Below, piece after piece: positions 24,804 to 33,945 of a stretch of DNA of 64,000 bases. Below the pieces are notes generated by a model. It made no database searches. It worked only from the letters and a program-made list of their open reading frames with translations, and was not told the DNA's origin. The first letter of the stretch is position 1. The number at the start of each line of letters is the position of its first letter. The position numbers and the translations under genes are program-made. This DNA comes from Bacteroidales bacterium (GTDB taxonomy: Bacteria > Bacteroidota > Bacteroidia > Bacteroidales > UBA932), in the NCBI GenBank assembly GCA_017447265.1, contig JAFSOA010000007.1, positions 1-64,000 on the forward strand, read 5' to 3'.

Positions 24804-26537
24804 TTATCTCACTTGTACTTTGAAGCCCTGGATATCGCTTTCCATAATTTTCAGCGGGACGGCCTTGCGGATTTCAATGCCTTCTTCTTCCAGTTCGCAG
24901 CTGCTATAGGGTTTGCCGTAGTGCTGCATCGTGTAGGCATCGCGGACCTCGTTAACGGCGGCCCGGATGGTTGACTGTGCGTTCACGAATGCGCCGTATG
25001 GCGTTGCGCGATCGTTCTGGAGAAGGATCAGATAGGTCTGCGGCTGGGCTTTGATGATATTGACCAATGTGGGCTGCAATGCCTCCATTTCGATGTTCTT
25101 GTCGTCCAAACGGAATTGGCCGCGGGCGTTGATCAGCAGCCGGTGGGTGGTCTCCTTGCTCAGTTTGAAATCTTCCAGGACCGTCAAGCCCTTCTTTTCG
25201 GCGTTTTCACGGGTGGGCGGAAGCAGGCGGGGCGCTTCTTTCTCCTGCCCATTGCCGAAGTCACAGTTGTATCTGACCTTCAGGAGTTCTTTGCCGCGCA
25301 GCTGTTCGCGGACATCTTCGATCAGACCCATCTTGCATTCGGGCTCGGCATCGAGAACGACGGTGTGATAATTTCCGCTGAGGACGTTGGGAAGGTCTTT
25401 CTCCCAAATGGGACCATAGCTGTAGAGGCCGTCAATCTCTTCCGGGGCGAAGGTCCTCAGATAAAGGAACAGTGTGTCAGCTACGGCGTCGCCCTTGACG
25501 ATCTTAAAGTAGGCATGCTCGGTCCGTTTCTCGACGGGGGCGGAGGATTTCGGTACGACAAGGCTGACTTGCTTGTCGGTCGTTACGGAATTATCACTAA
25601 CTTTGTAGTCAGTGACCGTGCGGGCGTTGGCTGCCAGGAAGACCAGCGCCAACGGCAGAAGGTAGAGGCCTCTGAGCGCCCTGACCTTCGAAGATCTGGA
25701 TTTTGACATCATGGTAATACGATTTTTAAGGATACTGTGATGGAAGCTGTTGGTGATGGAGTAGCCGCTCGCACCAACAGCTTTTTTTACAAGGGAATAT
25801 TGATAGGCCTTCACGTCGGCACCGTGGCTGAGCACGGCGTCGTCGGCCTCGTACTCGTGGATAGCCCGCAGCTCGCGCTTCAGGAGCCAGGCTGCAGGAT
25901 TGAACCACTGCAGGTCGCAAAAGATCTCGGCCAACAGCACTTCCTTCGAATGGCCGAAGGCCAGATGCGCCTTTTCGTGCGCGAGAATGAAGGGGCTAGC
26001 CTCTTCATAGTCGTTTCTTGAGAGGACAATCCACTGCATCCAGCTGAAGGGGGCCAGGTCGTGATCGACGACGATGATGGATGTTCCGTCGGCATCGTAA
26101 TGCTGTTCGCCGCTGCGGATCAGGCGGGATACCTGCAGGGCCGAGTACGCCGTACGGGAAAGCGTGACGATCACACCGGCGACGTACAGGCCCAGCAAGG
26201 CCCATTGCCACCAGGGAGTTTGGGGGGTTGCGGCTTGTGCCGTCATGTCAGAGGCTTCTGAACCAGTTGCCGCCATATCCGGATTCTGCATGCCATCGGC
26301 CAGCATTTCGGATTCCGAAACATGCGCAACAGAGGCTGGCTCTCCGGCGGGAATCAACTCCGTCCGGTGTACCGTGATGATGCAGAAAGGGAGCAGCGCC
26401 GAGAGAACCAGCGCGCCCATCAGGACATACCGGCCGAGGCGATGGAATGTTTCACGGCTGAGCAGCAGCTTATAGAACAGATAGAACGCTACCAGCAGCA
26501 GCGCGACTTTCCCGATATAAATCAGAAGTGCCGTCAT
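24804..26537 (-). CDS. BlaR1/MecR1-like M56 membrane metallopeptidase with an ExbD-like C-terminal domain
   Basis: Membrane sensor-peptidase. Two transmembrane helices (about 2-22 and 36-56), a variable loop, a third (about 109-127), then the M56 domain with zinc motif HEKAH (187-191) and REIHEYEAD-like RELRAIHEYEADD. A fourth helix (LYLLPLALVFLAAN, about 291-304) puts the rest in the periplasm. Residues about 465-560 (LLINARGQFRLDDKNIEM, LQNDRATPYGAFVNAQSTIRAAVNEVRD, HYGKPYSS) closely resemble the periplasmic domain of Bacteroidetes ExbD. Most relatives carry a TonB-like tail or none. It follows blaI by 10 bases. Likely inducer-sensing protease that inactivates the BlaI repressor; the signal is unknown and no beta-lactamase is adjacent. 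Confidence 0.88.
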   Translation of the reverse strand: MTALLIYIGKVALLLVAFYLFYKLLLSRETFHRLGRYVLMGALVLSALLPFCIITVHRTELIPAGEPASVAHVSESEMLADGMQNPDMAATGSEASDMTAQAATPQTPWWQWALLGLYVAGVIVTLSRTAYSALQVSRLIRSGEQHYDADGTSIIVVDHDLAPFSWMQWIVLSRNDYEEASPFILAHEKAHLAFGHSKEVLLAEIFCDLQWFNPAAWLLKRELRAIHEYEADDAVLSHGADVKAYQYSLVKKAVGASGYSITNSFHHSILKNRITMMSKSRSSKVRALRGLYLLPLALVFLAANARTVTDYKVSDNSVTTDKQVSLVVPKSSAPVEKRTEHAYFKIVKGDAVADTLFLYLRTFAPEEIDGLYSYGPIWEKDLPNVLSGNYHTVVLDAEPECKMGLIEDVREQLRGKELLKVRYNCDFGNGQEKEAPRLLPPTRENAEKKGLTVLEDFKLSKETTHRLLINARGQFRLDDKNIEMEALQPTLVNIIKAQPQTYLILLQNDRATPYGAFVNAQSTIRAAVNEVRDAYTMQHYGKPYSSCELEEEGIEIRKAVPLKIMESDIQGFKVQVR

Positions 26538-26547
26538 AGTCTCCGTA

Positions 26548-26910
26548 TTATTTCTGGTGTTCTATCTGCTCAATCAAAGCCTTGAGTTCATCGACGTCGA
26601 GCTTCTTCTCTTCGACGAACTGGGATACCAGGCTCGCATAAGAGTTTCCGTAGTAACGCGACACGACTTCGCCAACCGTGGAGCCGCGGTACTGGCGCTC
26701 GGTGATGGCCACTTCATAGATGAAGGTATTGGCGACGGGCCGACGCCGCAGGAAGCCTTTGCTCTCAAGGAATCCTACCTGCGTGGCCACCGTCTTATAA
26801 TTGGGCCGGGGTTCGGGCAGGCTCTCCACCAGGTCGCGGATACAAAGGTCGCCCTTCTCCCAAAAAATGTTCATCAGGGCCTCTTCTTTGGCTGTCAGTT
26901 GCTGTTTCAT
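26548..26910 (-). CDS. BlaI/MecI/CopY-family transcriptional repressor
   Basis: Winged-helix DNA-binding repressor, 120 residues, starting MKQQLTAKEEALMNIFWEKGD at 26910. Typical text: LCIRDLVESLPEPRPNYKTVATQVGFLESKGFLRRRPVANTFIYE, followed by a dimerisation tail (VSRYYGNSYASLVSQFVEEKKLDVDELKALIEQI). The start was chosen as the conserved family N-terminus; a longer upstream frame crosses the promoter. Expected to repress its own operon with the BlaR1-like gene until the sensor triggers its cleavage. Confidence 0.94.
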   Translation of the reverse strand: MKQQLTAKEEALMNIFWEKGDLCIRDLVESLPEPRPNYKTVATQVGFLESKGFLRRRPVANTFIYEVAITERQYRGSTVGEVVSRYYGNSYASLVSQFVEEKKLDVDELKALIEQIEHQK

Positions 26911-26935
26911 GGGTCGTTCTGGATGGTTTCTACCA

Positions 26936-26943
26936 CAAAGATA
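26936..26943 (-). promoter_or_regulatory. Probable promoter of the blaI-blaR1 operon (-7 element)
   Basis: Minus strand TATCTTTG, 26 bases before the blaI start. No TTTG is seen at the expected -33 distance; a repressor operator probably overlaps but no clear dyad was identified. Confidence 0.5.
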
Positions 26944-27116
26944 GTCATTATTTCCGATATTCCTAATTATTTTAAGAATTTTCTTTATAGCTGTAAGATG
27001 ATTCCGATATGTCATAAGAACCCCTGCGAAATCGGACATCTTTAACTACTTGACGGGCATTGCCCCAGCCGAGCCCTCCCACTCGGTCTCCGCTATCGGC
27101 TGATGCCGCGTGTTCG

Positions 27117-27136
27117 TTTCGCCAAACAGCCGCAAG
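27117..27136. repeat. 20-bp direct repeat, copy 2
   Basis: Identical to 24634-24653. Here it lies between the blaI promoter and the next plus-strand gene, inside a longer arrangement GTTTCG...CGAAAC. Confidence 0.85.
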
Positions 27137-27160
27137 GCCCCGACGAAACAGATTTTTCAA

Positions 27161-27168
27161 TATCTTTG
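27161..27168 (+). promoter_or_regulatory. Promoter of the TPR regulator (-7 element)
   Basis: TATCTTTG 19 bases before the ATG at 27188. No consensus -33 element is visible at the right distance. Confidence 0.5.
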
Positions 27169-27187
27169 TGTATCTAACCTTGTTTTG

Positions 27188-28630
27188 ATGCGCTGTTTTC
27201 GTCCATTTGCTTTTTCCTTCGCTCTCCTTTCCCTGTTTCTCTTGGCTGCCGGTTGTACAAGTCAGGGACAGGAGCGAGCCCAATCCTGGTATGAACAGGG
27301 GCTGCGCCAGCTCGAGGCAGGAGATCCTGCCAAGGCCGTCGTTTCGCTTATGCAGGCACAGAAAGCAGCTGACAATACGTCCAACACCTGTCTGCAGGCC
27401 AATATACAGCAGGCTATGGGAAATGCCTACAGCAAGAATTATCTATTTGAAGACGCTCTTGCCTGTTACGACAAGGCGGAGAAGGGATATGAGGCCGTGA
27501 GAGATACCGCAAGTCTGAACACGCTTCTCTATGCGAAGGCCAGGACCTTCAATAACCTGAAACGTTACCCGGACGCCGACTCTCTTTTCATACGTCTGGC
27601 ACGGAATCGTTCGCTGGACTCAGTGTTTCTGGCAAAAGTGTTCGCAGACATGGCTTTGATGAAAGTAGCGCACGAACAGGAATACCGATTCGGGCAAATC
27701 TATTACAACTATGCCGTGAACTTGCGTCCTTCTTTTTCCAATTTCAACCATTGGGGCGCGTATGCCTATGCGCTGGAACAGACCGGTTACCCTGCAAAGG
27801 CAGACATGCTGCTCGAAAATCTGGAAAAACGCAGGGCGGATTCGCTGCTCTCCACACTGATCTGGAAAGGAAGAATCCTTGCCCACCGGGGCGCCTACCA
27901 AGAAGCGGCCGCCTGCTTTGATGCGGCATTGAAAAAACAATCTGAGAATCTGAACAAGGTCCTTCACCAATCGGCGCTCCGTACCCAACGTGATTATTTT
28001 GAAAATTCGCTCCTGCATGCACGACGGGAGAACAGGATGATCAGAATCATCATTGTCCTGTTCTTCTTGTTGCTGATGGCAGCGGTCTACGTTGGGTTCA
28101 TCTTGCTCCGGCGACGCCAGGAACAGGCACGGGTGGAAGAGCAGGCTCTCCTTGAGGCCTCGAGACAACTGACGCAACAAGTAGCATCGCTGCAGGAGGA
28201 TCGTGCACGATTGCAAGCGCAGTATGCCCATATCCAGCAGAGCCATTTCAAGGAAATGGGCGCCCTGCTGAAGACGGCACTCGGTGAAAACGAAACGAAC
28301 ATTGACGCCAAGCAACTATCGCTGTTCGTCAAGGCGAAACGCGTGATGGACGAAATTCGGGCTGATTCTGGCGGAGAACAGTCCTTTGAGGAGAAACTCA
28401 ACGAATGCTTCGACCAGGTGATGGCCAGGCTGCGAGAAGAGATCCCCAATCATACCGAGGAATACTACCGTTTTGCCGGCTTCGTCTTCGCGGGCTTTGA
28501 CAATCAGACTTTGATGGCTTTGACAGGTACCCGTTCCCTCGACTCTGTCTATGCCAAAAAGAAGCGGTTGCGGCAGGATATTGCCGCCTCGTCTGCCCCG
28601 CACAAGGAGCAATTCCAACATCTTCTCTGA
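27188..28630 (+). CDS. Membrane-anchored TPR protein with C-terminal helix-turn-helix-like region
   Basis: 480 residues starting MRCFRPFAFSF at 27188. A lipoprotein-like signal ends LLAAGC (Cys23). TPR helices fill about 30-290 (AQSWYEQGLRQLEAGDPAKAV, AMGNAYSKNYLFEDALACYDKAE). A transmembrane helix (MIRIIIVLFFLLLMAAVYVGFIL) is followed by a coiled coil and a C-terminal part ending FAGFVFAGFDNQTLMALTG, SLDSVYAKKKRLRQDI, which resembles the LuxR-like HTH of Bacteroidetes TPR regulators. Sensor TPRs outside and a DNA-binding end inside would fit a one-piece regulator of the GLPGLI and TonB-dependent genes downstream. Function inferred, no exact family recognised. Confidence 0.75.
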   Translation: MRCFRPFAFSFALLSLFLLAAGCTSQGQERAQSWYEQGLRQLEAGDPAKAVVSLMQAQKAADNTSNTCLQANIQQAMGNAYSKNYLFEDALACYDKAEKGYEAVRDTASLNTLLYAKARTFNNLKRYPDADSLFIRLARNRSLDSVFLAKVFADMALMKVAHEQEYRFGQIYYNYAVNLRPSFSNFNHWGAYAYALEQTGYPAKADMLLENLEKRRADSLLSTLIWKGRILAHRGAYQEAAACFDAALKKQSENLNKVLHQSALRTQRDYFENSLLHARRENRMIRIIIVLFFLLLMAAVYVGFILLRRRQEQARVEEQALLEASRQLTQQVASLQEDRARLQAQYAHIQQSHFKEMGALLKTALGENETNIDAKQLSLFVKAKRVMDEIRADSGGEQSFEEKLNECFDQVMARLREEIPNHTEEYYRFAGFVFAGFDNQTLMALTGTRSLDSVYAKKKRLRQDIAASSAPHKEQFQHLL

Positions 28631-28720
28631 TAAAAACCTGTCACCGAGCAGATAAAAACCCGCTTCGAAGTGCTTTCAAAGGGGTTTCGGCCCTTTGCCC
28701 TGTCACCGCCCCGTTGATGC

Positions 28721-28751
28721 TTGGAGATGCCTCTGCCTGACACTACCTTTG
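28721..28751 (+). promoter_or_regulatory. Promoter of the GLPGLI gene
   Basis: TTGG (28721-28724), 19 bases, TACCTTTG (28744-28751), only four bases before the ATG at 28756, so the transcript has almost no leader. Confidence 0.75.
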
Positions 28752-28755
28752 CGTC

Positions 28756-29616
28756 ATGGAAAAGCGATACACCCTTCTATTATTGCTGACAGCACTGCCG
28801 CTTCTCTCCCCGGCACAGAATGTCAGATGCAATTATCAGTACTTTTACAAAAAGGACCCGTCAAAGGGTTTCTATAAAGTACCTGATATGCTGCTCGACC
28901 ATTTTGACGGACGGACTGCCTGGTACAGCGAAAACACCTTCCTTGCCGACTCTTTAAGCCTGATCGCCTTCGATGAAACGGGACACATCGCCGACCAGGA
29001 TGCCTACGCCGAGCGGACACGGATCCAAAAGAAACTGTTCGAATGCACGACCGTCGACTATCAAACGCAGTCTTTCATTCAGCATTACCAAAGCGCTGCG
29101 CTTCACCTGAACGGCATCGGCGAACTCATCCTGCCGGAATGGGTATTATCAGATGAGGAAAAAGAGGTTGAGGGATATCGTTGCAAAAAAGCGACCGCAC
29201 ATTATCTGGGACGTGACTGGACGGTCTGGTATACGGAAGAAATCCCGCTGAATATCGGTCCTTGGCTGATATGGGGTGCGCCGGGCCTGATTATGGAAGC
29301 ACGAGACGCCGACGATCTCTTTATCTTCAATTTCACGGGTGCAGACGCGCTGTCCTATGGGCATCGCTTCGACATTCTGAGGGATTTCAACCTGAAGCCG
29401 CACGTCGCAAAGAGAACGGGAAACTATACGACAGCTGATCTCCGAAAGGTTGAAAACACTTACACGAAACTCCGGAGCGACGTCAGCTATTTTGATGAAT
29501 CCCACCAAATAAAAGGATCACGGCTGACCGATTCCAACGGCCGGGAACTCGACCGATCTGCATTTTTCAAATATATCCCGCTGATTCCAACCGAGTACTG
29601 GAAAAACAAAAAGTAA
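28756..29616 (+). CDS. GLPGLI family protein
   Basis: 286 residues with a signal peptide (MEKRYTLLLLLTALPLLSPAQ) and the family hallmark as GAPGLIMEARDADDLFIF, preceded by WTVWYTEEIPLNIGPWLIWG. GLPGLI proteins are secreted Bacteroidetes proteins of unknown role, often coded next to an outer-membrane TonB-dependent protein with a carboxypeptidase regulatory-like domain, as here (next gene starts 2 bases after the stop). The pair probably acts together at the cell envelope. Confidence 0.88.
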   Translation: MEKRYTLLLLLTALPLLSPAQNVRCNYQYFYKKDPSKGFYKVPDMLLDHFDGRTAWYSENTFLADSLSLIAFDETGHIADQDAYAERTRIQKKLFECTTVDYQTQSFIQHYQSAALHLNGIGELILPEWVLSDEEKEVEGYRCKKATAHYLGRDWTVWYTEEIPLNIGPWLIWGAPGLIMEARDADDLFIFNFTGADALSYGHRFDILRDFNLKPHVAKRTGNYTTADLRKVENTYTKLRSDVSYFDESHQIKGSRLTDSNGRELDRSAFFKYIPLIPTEYWKNKK

Positions 29617-29618
29617 CC

Positions 29619-32222
29619 GTGAGTCTTCGGTTTCTCACTTTCCTGATGGCACTGGTTTTCAACTGCCTCCCGGCCGGCTCACAGACTGTCGTTTCGGGCG
29701 TCGTGCGCGAAGCAAAGACGAAAGATCCGGTGGCAGGAGCGTTCGTGCTGGGAGTGGCCGGCTCACAGCAGAAAGCCTTTGCGTATAGCGATGAAGAAGG
29801 AGAGTTTATGTTGAGGGTGCCTGACGGCGTTGTGCTCGACGAGATTCGGGTTTCCATGATGGGTTTTGCCGCGATGAAGATGCAGCTGACTGCCGGCAAT
29901 ACTTCCAACATTGTGATAGAACTGACTGAGCTGCGGGCTGAACTGCGGGCGGCGCGGGTGGAGGCTGCCGTTGTGGAAGAAAAAGGCGATACGCTGTCCT
30001 ATACGGCCGGGGCTTTCAAGGACGGCTCCGAACGCTCGATGGGCGACCTGCTCGAAAAACTGCCCGGCATCACGGTCACGCCCTCAGGCGGCATCCAGCA
30101 TAATGGGAAGGCCATCGGAAAACTCTACGTGGAAGGAATGGACCTGATGGGCGCTCGCTATGGCACAGTGACCAACAATCTCTCGGCCGATGCCATCGCC
30201 CGGGTGGAAGTTTACCAGAACCACCAGCCCGTGCGCGCTCTACAGAATCTCTCGCTCACAGACCGAAGCGCCATCAACATCATCCTGAAGGAGAGCGTGC
30301 GGAGCACCTGGTTGTTCTCGGGCGATGCGGCCCTCGGCCTGCCGCCGTTCCCGCTTTTCGAGGCACGGGTAATGCTCTCGAACTTCGGCAAGCGTCGCCA
30401 AAGCCTCTTCCTCGTCAAGGGAAATAACGATGGTGGTGATATCCTGCAGGAACTGCAGCAGCAATCCATCCTCGGTCGCGGCCCCGGAGCCTATCTCATC
30501 ACACCGGGCGAAATCGACAGTGATTTGCGCTCGCGCCTGAACCCGGGCCGGAGCTATCTCTCGCTGCCCAAGGAATACTGGTACGACAATCTCTCCGGAC
30601 TCGGCTCCTTCAACCACCTTGTGAAGATGGGGGAAACCCGGCAGCTGCGCCTGACGTTGCAGACGGCCGGAGAACGCTACAATGAAACATCTGAAAGCCG
30701 CGAGGAGATACGCTTTGCCGACGGCACCTCGCTCGAAATCCTGGAAAACCGCACGATGACCGACCGGCGCGGCTACTTTTCGGGAACGGCAGCGTATGAG
30801 GACAACGGTGCGACACGCTATATTAGCAATGAATTCTCCGCGGCCGGCCAGCTGCGCGTCAATGAATCGGTTCTGCAGGGTGGCCGCAACCAGTACGACC
30901 AGCGCTACGACCTGCCCTCTTTCAAGGCCGACAATTTTTTGAAACTGGTGCTGCGACGGAGCGCTGGCCGCGCATTGGAACTGACCAGCGACAGCAAGTA
31001 CCGCCGCACCAACCACTCAGCACGCTATGTGACCGACGGACGGGATAATGGCCAGCATCTGTTCGGACAAGACTTTTCGACAGACCTGTGCACTTCGCAG
31101 AACTGGAGTGCCGGCCGACACCGCATCAGCCTCTCGGAAGGCATGGCGCTGGAGTATGTAGACCGTCGGGCAGAAGCAGAGGGCGTGACGTTCGAAGGCG
31201 TCATAACTTCCGGCTCGCTGTCCGTGCTGGCACTACGGCCCACTGTTCGCGTTTCGGATGCCATTTCGCTCGGCGCTGCCCGGCTCACCCTCACGCTGCC
31301 CGCCACGCTGCACTATCTTATTGTCCCGGGAAACGACAACTTACTCTATCCCACGCTCACTCCCTCTCTCTCCTTGCAATGGAAACTGGCGCAACGACTG
31401 GAACTATCGGCATCCTCTTCCTATTCGCTGACCCGATCCAACACCGAGTCTCTGCTTGACGCAGCAGTGATGCAGTCTTGGCGTACGCTGGCCGTGAGCG
31501 ACAGTCTCCGCCGGAGTGCCCGCTGGAATACCCAGGCGACGCTCCGCTGGAGCGATATGCCCGCATTGTTCTTCGCCACGCTCTCCGGAACCTGGTCGAT
31601 GGGCGGATCCAACCGCGCAGCTTCAAGCATCTGGATGGAGAATCTCACTTATCAGTATTACCTGCCACTCTCCACCGCCACTTCCGGCTGGAGTGTAAAT
31701 GGCTCTTTAAAAAAATACTTCGGACTGCGGGCCTTCGTAGTGGAGTTGCAGGGAGGATGGATGGAAAACGATATGCAGGAGTATCTGCAGGGTGTCCCTG
31801 TCAGTTATCACAACACCCGGCTGCATACGCAGCTGAACTTCGCGAGCAACCCCGTCTGGTGGTTCTCCACAAACATCACCGGTAGTTACGACCGCAACTA
31901 TGTCACGGGGGCATCAAAGCAACAGACGCAGATGGTCCAGATCGAAGGAACGCTTCGGGTCAAACCTGTCAAGCCGTTCGCCATCGACGTCACCGGTCAT
32001 TGGCTCTGGAGCGAAATTCCGGGAGTGCGCGTTTCCAACACGCCGCTCCTGAAAGTCTCCGCCTCCTGGTCACTGAAGAATGCCACGCTCTTCATCGAAT
32101 GCAGAAATCTGCTGAACGCTACCGAATACCGTCGCGAAAGCATCTCGGCTTACCGAACCACCTCCTCCATCACTCAACTCACCAGCCGACAGTTCCTTCT
32201 CGGCATCCGGATGACGCGCTGA
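29619..32222 (+). CDS. TonB-dependent-receptor-like outer-membrane protein, GLPGLI-associated
   Basis: 867 residues from a GTG start at 29619 (MSLRFLTFLMALVF), two bases after the GLPGLI stop; an ATG nine codons later is possible. Signal peptide, then a carboxypeptidase regulatory-like domain (about 23-105, VSGVVREAKTKDPVAGAFVLG), a plug-like region (DLLEKLPGITVTPSGGIQHNGKAIGKLYVEGMD) and a long beta barrel ending LLGIRMTR. It lacks the SusC signature and has no SusD partner. This matches the group of outer-membrane proteins paired with GLPGLI; transported substrate, if any, is unknown. Confidence 0.86.
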   Translation: MSLRFLTFLMALVFNCLPAGSQTVVSGVVREAKTKDPVAGAFVLGVAGSQQKAFAYSDEEGEFMLRVPDGVVLDEIRVSMMGFAAMKMQLTAGNTSNIVIELTELRAELRAARVEAAVVEEKGDTLSYTAGAFKDGSERSMGDLLEKLPGITVTPSGGIQHNGKAIGKLYVEGMDLMGARYGTVTNNLSADAIARVEVYQNHQPVRALQNLSLTDRSAINIILKESVRSTWLFSGDAALGLPPFPLFEARVMLSNFGKRRQSLFLVKGNNDGGDILQELQQQSILGRGPGAYLITPGEIDSDLRSRLNPGRSYLSLPKEYWYDNLSGLGSFNHLVKMGETRQLRLTLQTAGERYNETSESREEIRFADGTSLEILENRTMTDRRGYFSGTAAYEDNGATRYISNEFSAAGQLRVNESVLQGGRNQYDQRYDLPSFKADNFLKLVLRRSAGRALELTSDSKYRRTNHSARYVTDGRDNGQHLFGQDFSTDLCTSQNWSAGRHRISLSEGMALEYVDRRAEAEGVTFEGVITSGSLSVLALRPTVRVSDAISLGAARLTLTLPATLHYLIVPGNDNLLYPTLTPSLSLQWKLAQRLELSASSSYSLTRSNTESLLDAAVMQSWRTLAVSDSLRRSARWNTQATLRWSDMPALFFATLSGTWSMGGSNRAASSIWMENLTYQYYLPLSTATSGWSVNGSLKKYFGLRAFVVELQGGWMENDMQEYLQGVPVSYHNTRLHTQLNFASNPVWWFSTNITGSYDRNYVTGASKQQTQMVQIEGTLRVKPVKPFAIDVTGHWLWSEIPGVRVSNTPLLKVSASWSLKNATLFIECRNLLNATEYRRESISAYRTTSSITQLTSRQFLLGIRMTR

Positions 32223-32284
32223 TTCGCCGAGGATGCCAGAAGGGTCTTAAGTCTCTGTTGCATAACAAGAAAAATGCAAAAATG

Positions 32285-32339
32285 TTTGGCGGTTTGGATA
32301 TTAATCCGTACATTTGCAGCCCTGCGAAAAATGCGCAGG
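32285..32339 (+). promoter_or_regulatory. Ribosomal operon promoter and leader hairpin
   Basis: TTTG (32285-32288), 20 bases, TACATTTG (32309-32316), a near perfect promoter. The transcript begins in GCAGCC and at once holds a hairpin CCTGCG (32321-32326) / CGCAGG (32334-32339). The remaining leader to rplC at 32379 is A-rich, usual for efficient starts in this phylum. Confidence 0.82.
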
Positions 32340-32378
32340 AATATGCAACTTATTAACTAACAGTAAATTAAACACCAA

Positions 32379-33005
32379 ATGCCTGGTATTATTGGAAAGA
32401 AAGTCGGTATGACTTCCGTGTTCAGTGCCGAGGGAAAAAATCTTCCATGCACTGTGATCGAGGCTGGCCCGTGTGTTGTCACGCAAATCCGTACAGTTGA
32501 AAAAGACGGTTACGCCGCTGTACAGCTTGCCTATGACGAAATCTCTGAGAAGCACGCCAGCAAGGCCCTGAAGGGCCACTTTGAAAAGGCAGGTACCACC
32601 CCGAAACGCAAGCTCGTCGAGTTCAAGAATGACTTCCCGATGGAGCTCAAGCTGGGTGATACGATTACGCTGGAATCTCTTACGCAGAGAGAGCTCAAAT
32701 GGGTCGACGTGACCGGTATCTCGAAGGGTAAAGGTTTCCAGGGCGTTGTGAAACGCCATCACTTCCAGGGCGTCGGCGGACAGACCCATGGTCAGGACGA
32801 CCGTCTCCGCCACCCCGGTTCCATGGGTGCATCCTCCTGGCCTTCCCGCGTATTTAAAGGTATGCGCATGGCCGGCCACATGGGTGGTGACCGTGTGAAG
32901 GTTTTCAACCTCGAGGTCATCAAGGTCATCCCTGAGAACAATCTCGTCATCGTCAAAGGTTCCGTACCCGGAGCCAAGGGTTCTTATGTAATTTTGGAGG
33001 ACTAA
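32379..33005 (+). CDS. rplC: Ribosomal protein uL3
   Basis: 50S protein near the peptidyl-transferase centre. The protein opens [16 protein letters not shown] and contains [49 protein letters not shown] and [12 protein letters not shown], all conserved. Length 208 is usual. It is the first gene of this cluster; rpsJ, which normally precedes it, is absent here. Confidence 0.98.
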   Translation: MPGIIGKKVGMTSVFSAEGKNLPCTVIEAGPCVVTQIRTVEKDGYAAVQLAYDEISEKHASKALKGHFEKAGTTPKRKLVEFKNDFPMELKLGDTITLESLTQRELKWVDVTGISKGKGFQGVVKRHHFQGVGGQTHGQDDRLRHPGSMGASSWPSRVFKGMRMAGHMGGDRVKVFNLEVIKVIPENNLVIVKGSVPGAKGSYVILED

Positions 33006-33010
33006 GCGCT

Positions 33011-33637
33011 ATGAAACTGGATGTATTGAAAATCGACGGTACTGCTTCCGGCAAGCAGGTCGAGCTGGACGAGACCATCTTCGGCATCGAGCCCAACGAC
33101 AACGCCATCTATCTCGACGTCAAACAGTATCTTGCAGCACAGCGCCAGGGTACCCACAAAACCAAGGACCGCAGCGAGGTCGCTTTCTCCACGAAGAAAA
33201 TGGGTCGCCAGAAAGGCGGCGGCGGTGCCCGTCACGGCTCCATCAAATCCAACATCTACGTGGGCGGTGGCAACACCTTCGGACCGAAACCCCGCGACTA
33301 CCGCTTCAAGCTCAACAAGAAGCTGAAACAGCTGGCCCGCTTCTCCGCCCTGTCCTACAAGGCCAAGGAGAACGCCATCACGATGGTTGAGCCTTTCGCT
33401 ATGGAAGCGCCCAAGACCAAGGATTTCATCAAGATCCTCGAGAACCTGAAGGCCTACGGCCGCAAGACCCTCGTCGTGCTTCCCGAAAATTCCAAGAATA
33501 TTTATCTGTCTTCCCGCAACCTTCCTGAAGTCAAGGTGATCACCATTGACGAAATCAACACCTACACCCTCGTGGATGCCAATCATCTCGTGATGGTGGA
33601 CGGCGTGCAGGACATTATCGCCGAGAGACGCAAATAA
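33011..33637 (+). CDS. rplD: Ribosomal protein uL4
   Basis: 50S protein lining the exit tunnel. The basic loop MGRQKGGGGARHGSIKSNIYVGGG is characteristic, as is the closing pattern LVMVDGVQDIIAERRK. 208 residues. It starts 5 bases after rplC. Confidence 0.97.
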   Translation: MKLDVLKIDGTASGKQVELDETIFGIEPNDNAIYLDVKQYLAAQRQGTHKTKDRSEVAFSTKKMGRQKGGGGARHGSIKSNIYVGGGNTFGPKPRDYRFKLNKKLKQLARFSALSYKAKENAITMVEPFAMEAPKTKDFIKILENLKAYGRKTLVVLPENSKNIYLSSRNLPEVKVITIDEINTYTLVDANHLVMVDGVQDIIAERRK

Positions 33638-33649
33638 AACTGTACGACA

Positions 33650-33940
33650 ATGGGAATCTTAGTCAAACCCCTCGTAACTGAGAAGATGACGGTCCTCGGC
33701 GACAAGCTGAACCGTTATGGATTTCTTGTTGACCGCGATGCCAACAAAATCGAGATCAAGAAGGCGGTAGAACAGATGTATGGTGTTTCAGTGAAAGATG
33801 TCAATACGGTGAACTACCACGGTAAACGCAAGAGCCGTTATACGAAGAACGGTTTACAGACAGGCCGGACGAACCACTTCAAGAAGGCGTTCGTCACCTT
33901 GGCCGGAGATGATAAGATTGACTTCTACAGCAACATTTAA
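33650..33940 (+). CDS. rplW: Ribosomal protein uL23
   Basis: 50S protein at the tunnel exit, docking site for trigger factor and SRP. Text: [56 protein letters not shown]. 96 residues, usual length, between rplD and rplB. Confidence 0.97.
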   Translation: MGILVKPLVTEKMTVLGDKLNRYGFLVDRDANKIEIKKAVEQMYGVSVKDVNTVNYHGKRKSRYTKNGLQTGRTNHFKKAFVTLAGDDKIDFYSNI

Positions 33941-33945
33941 AGGCC

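Noticed and set aside
24804..26537. C-terminal part of the BlaR1-like protein as a TonB-like domain
   Set aside because: The text matches ExbD periplasmic sequence (LLINxRGQ, QNDRxTxY) and not the TonB C-terminal fold.
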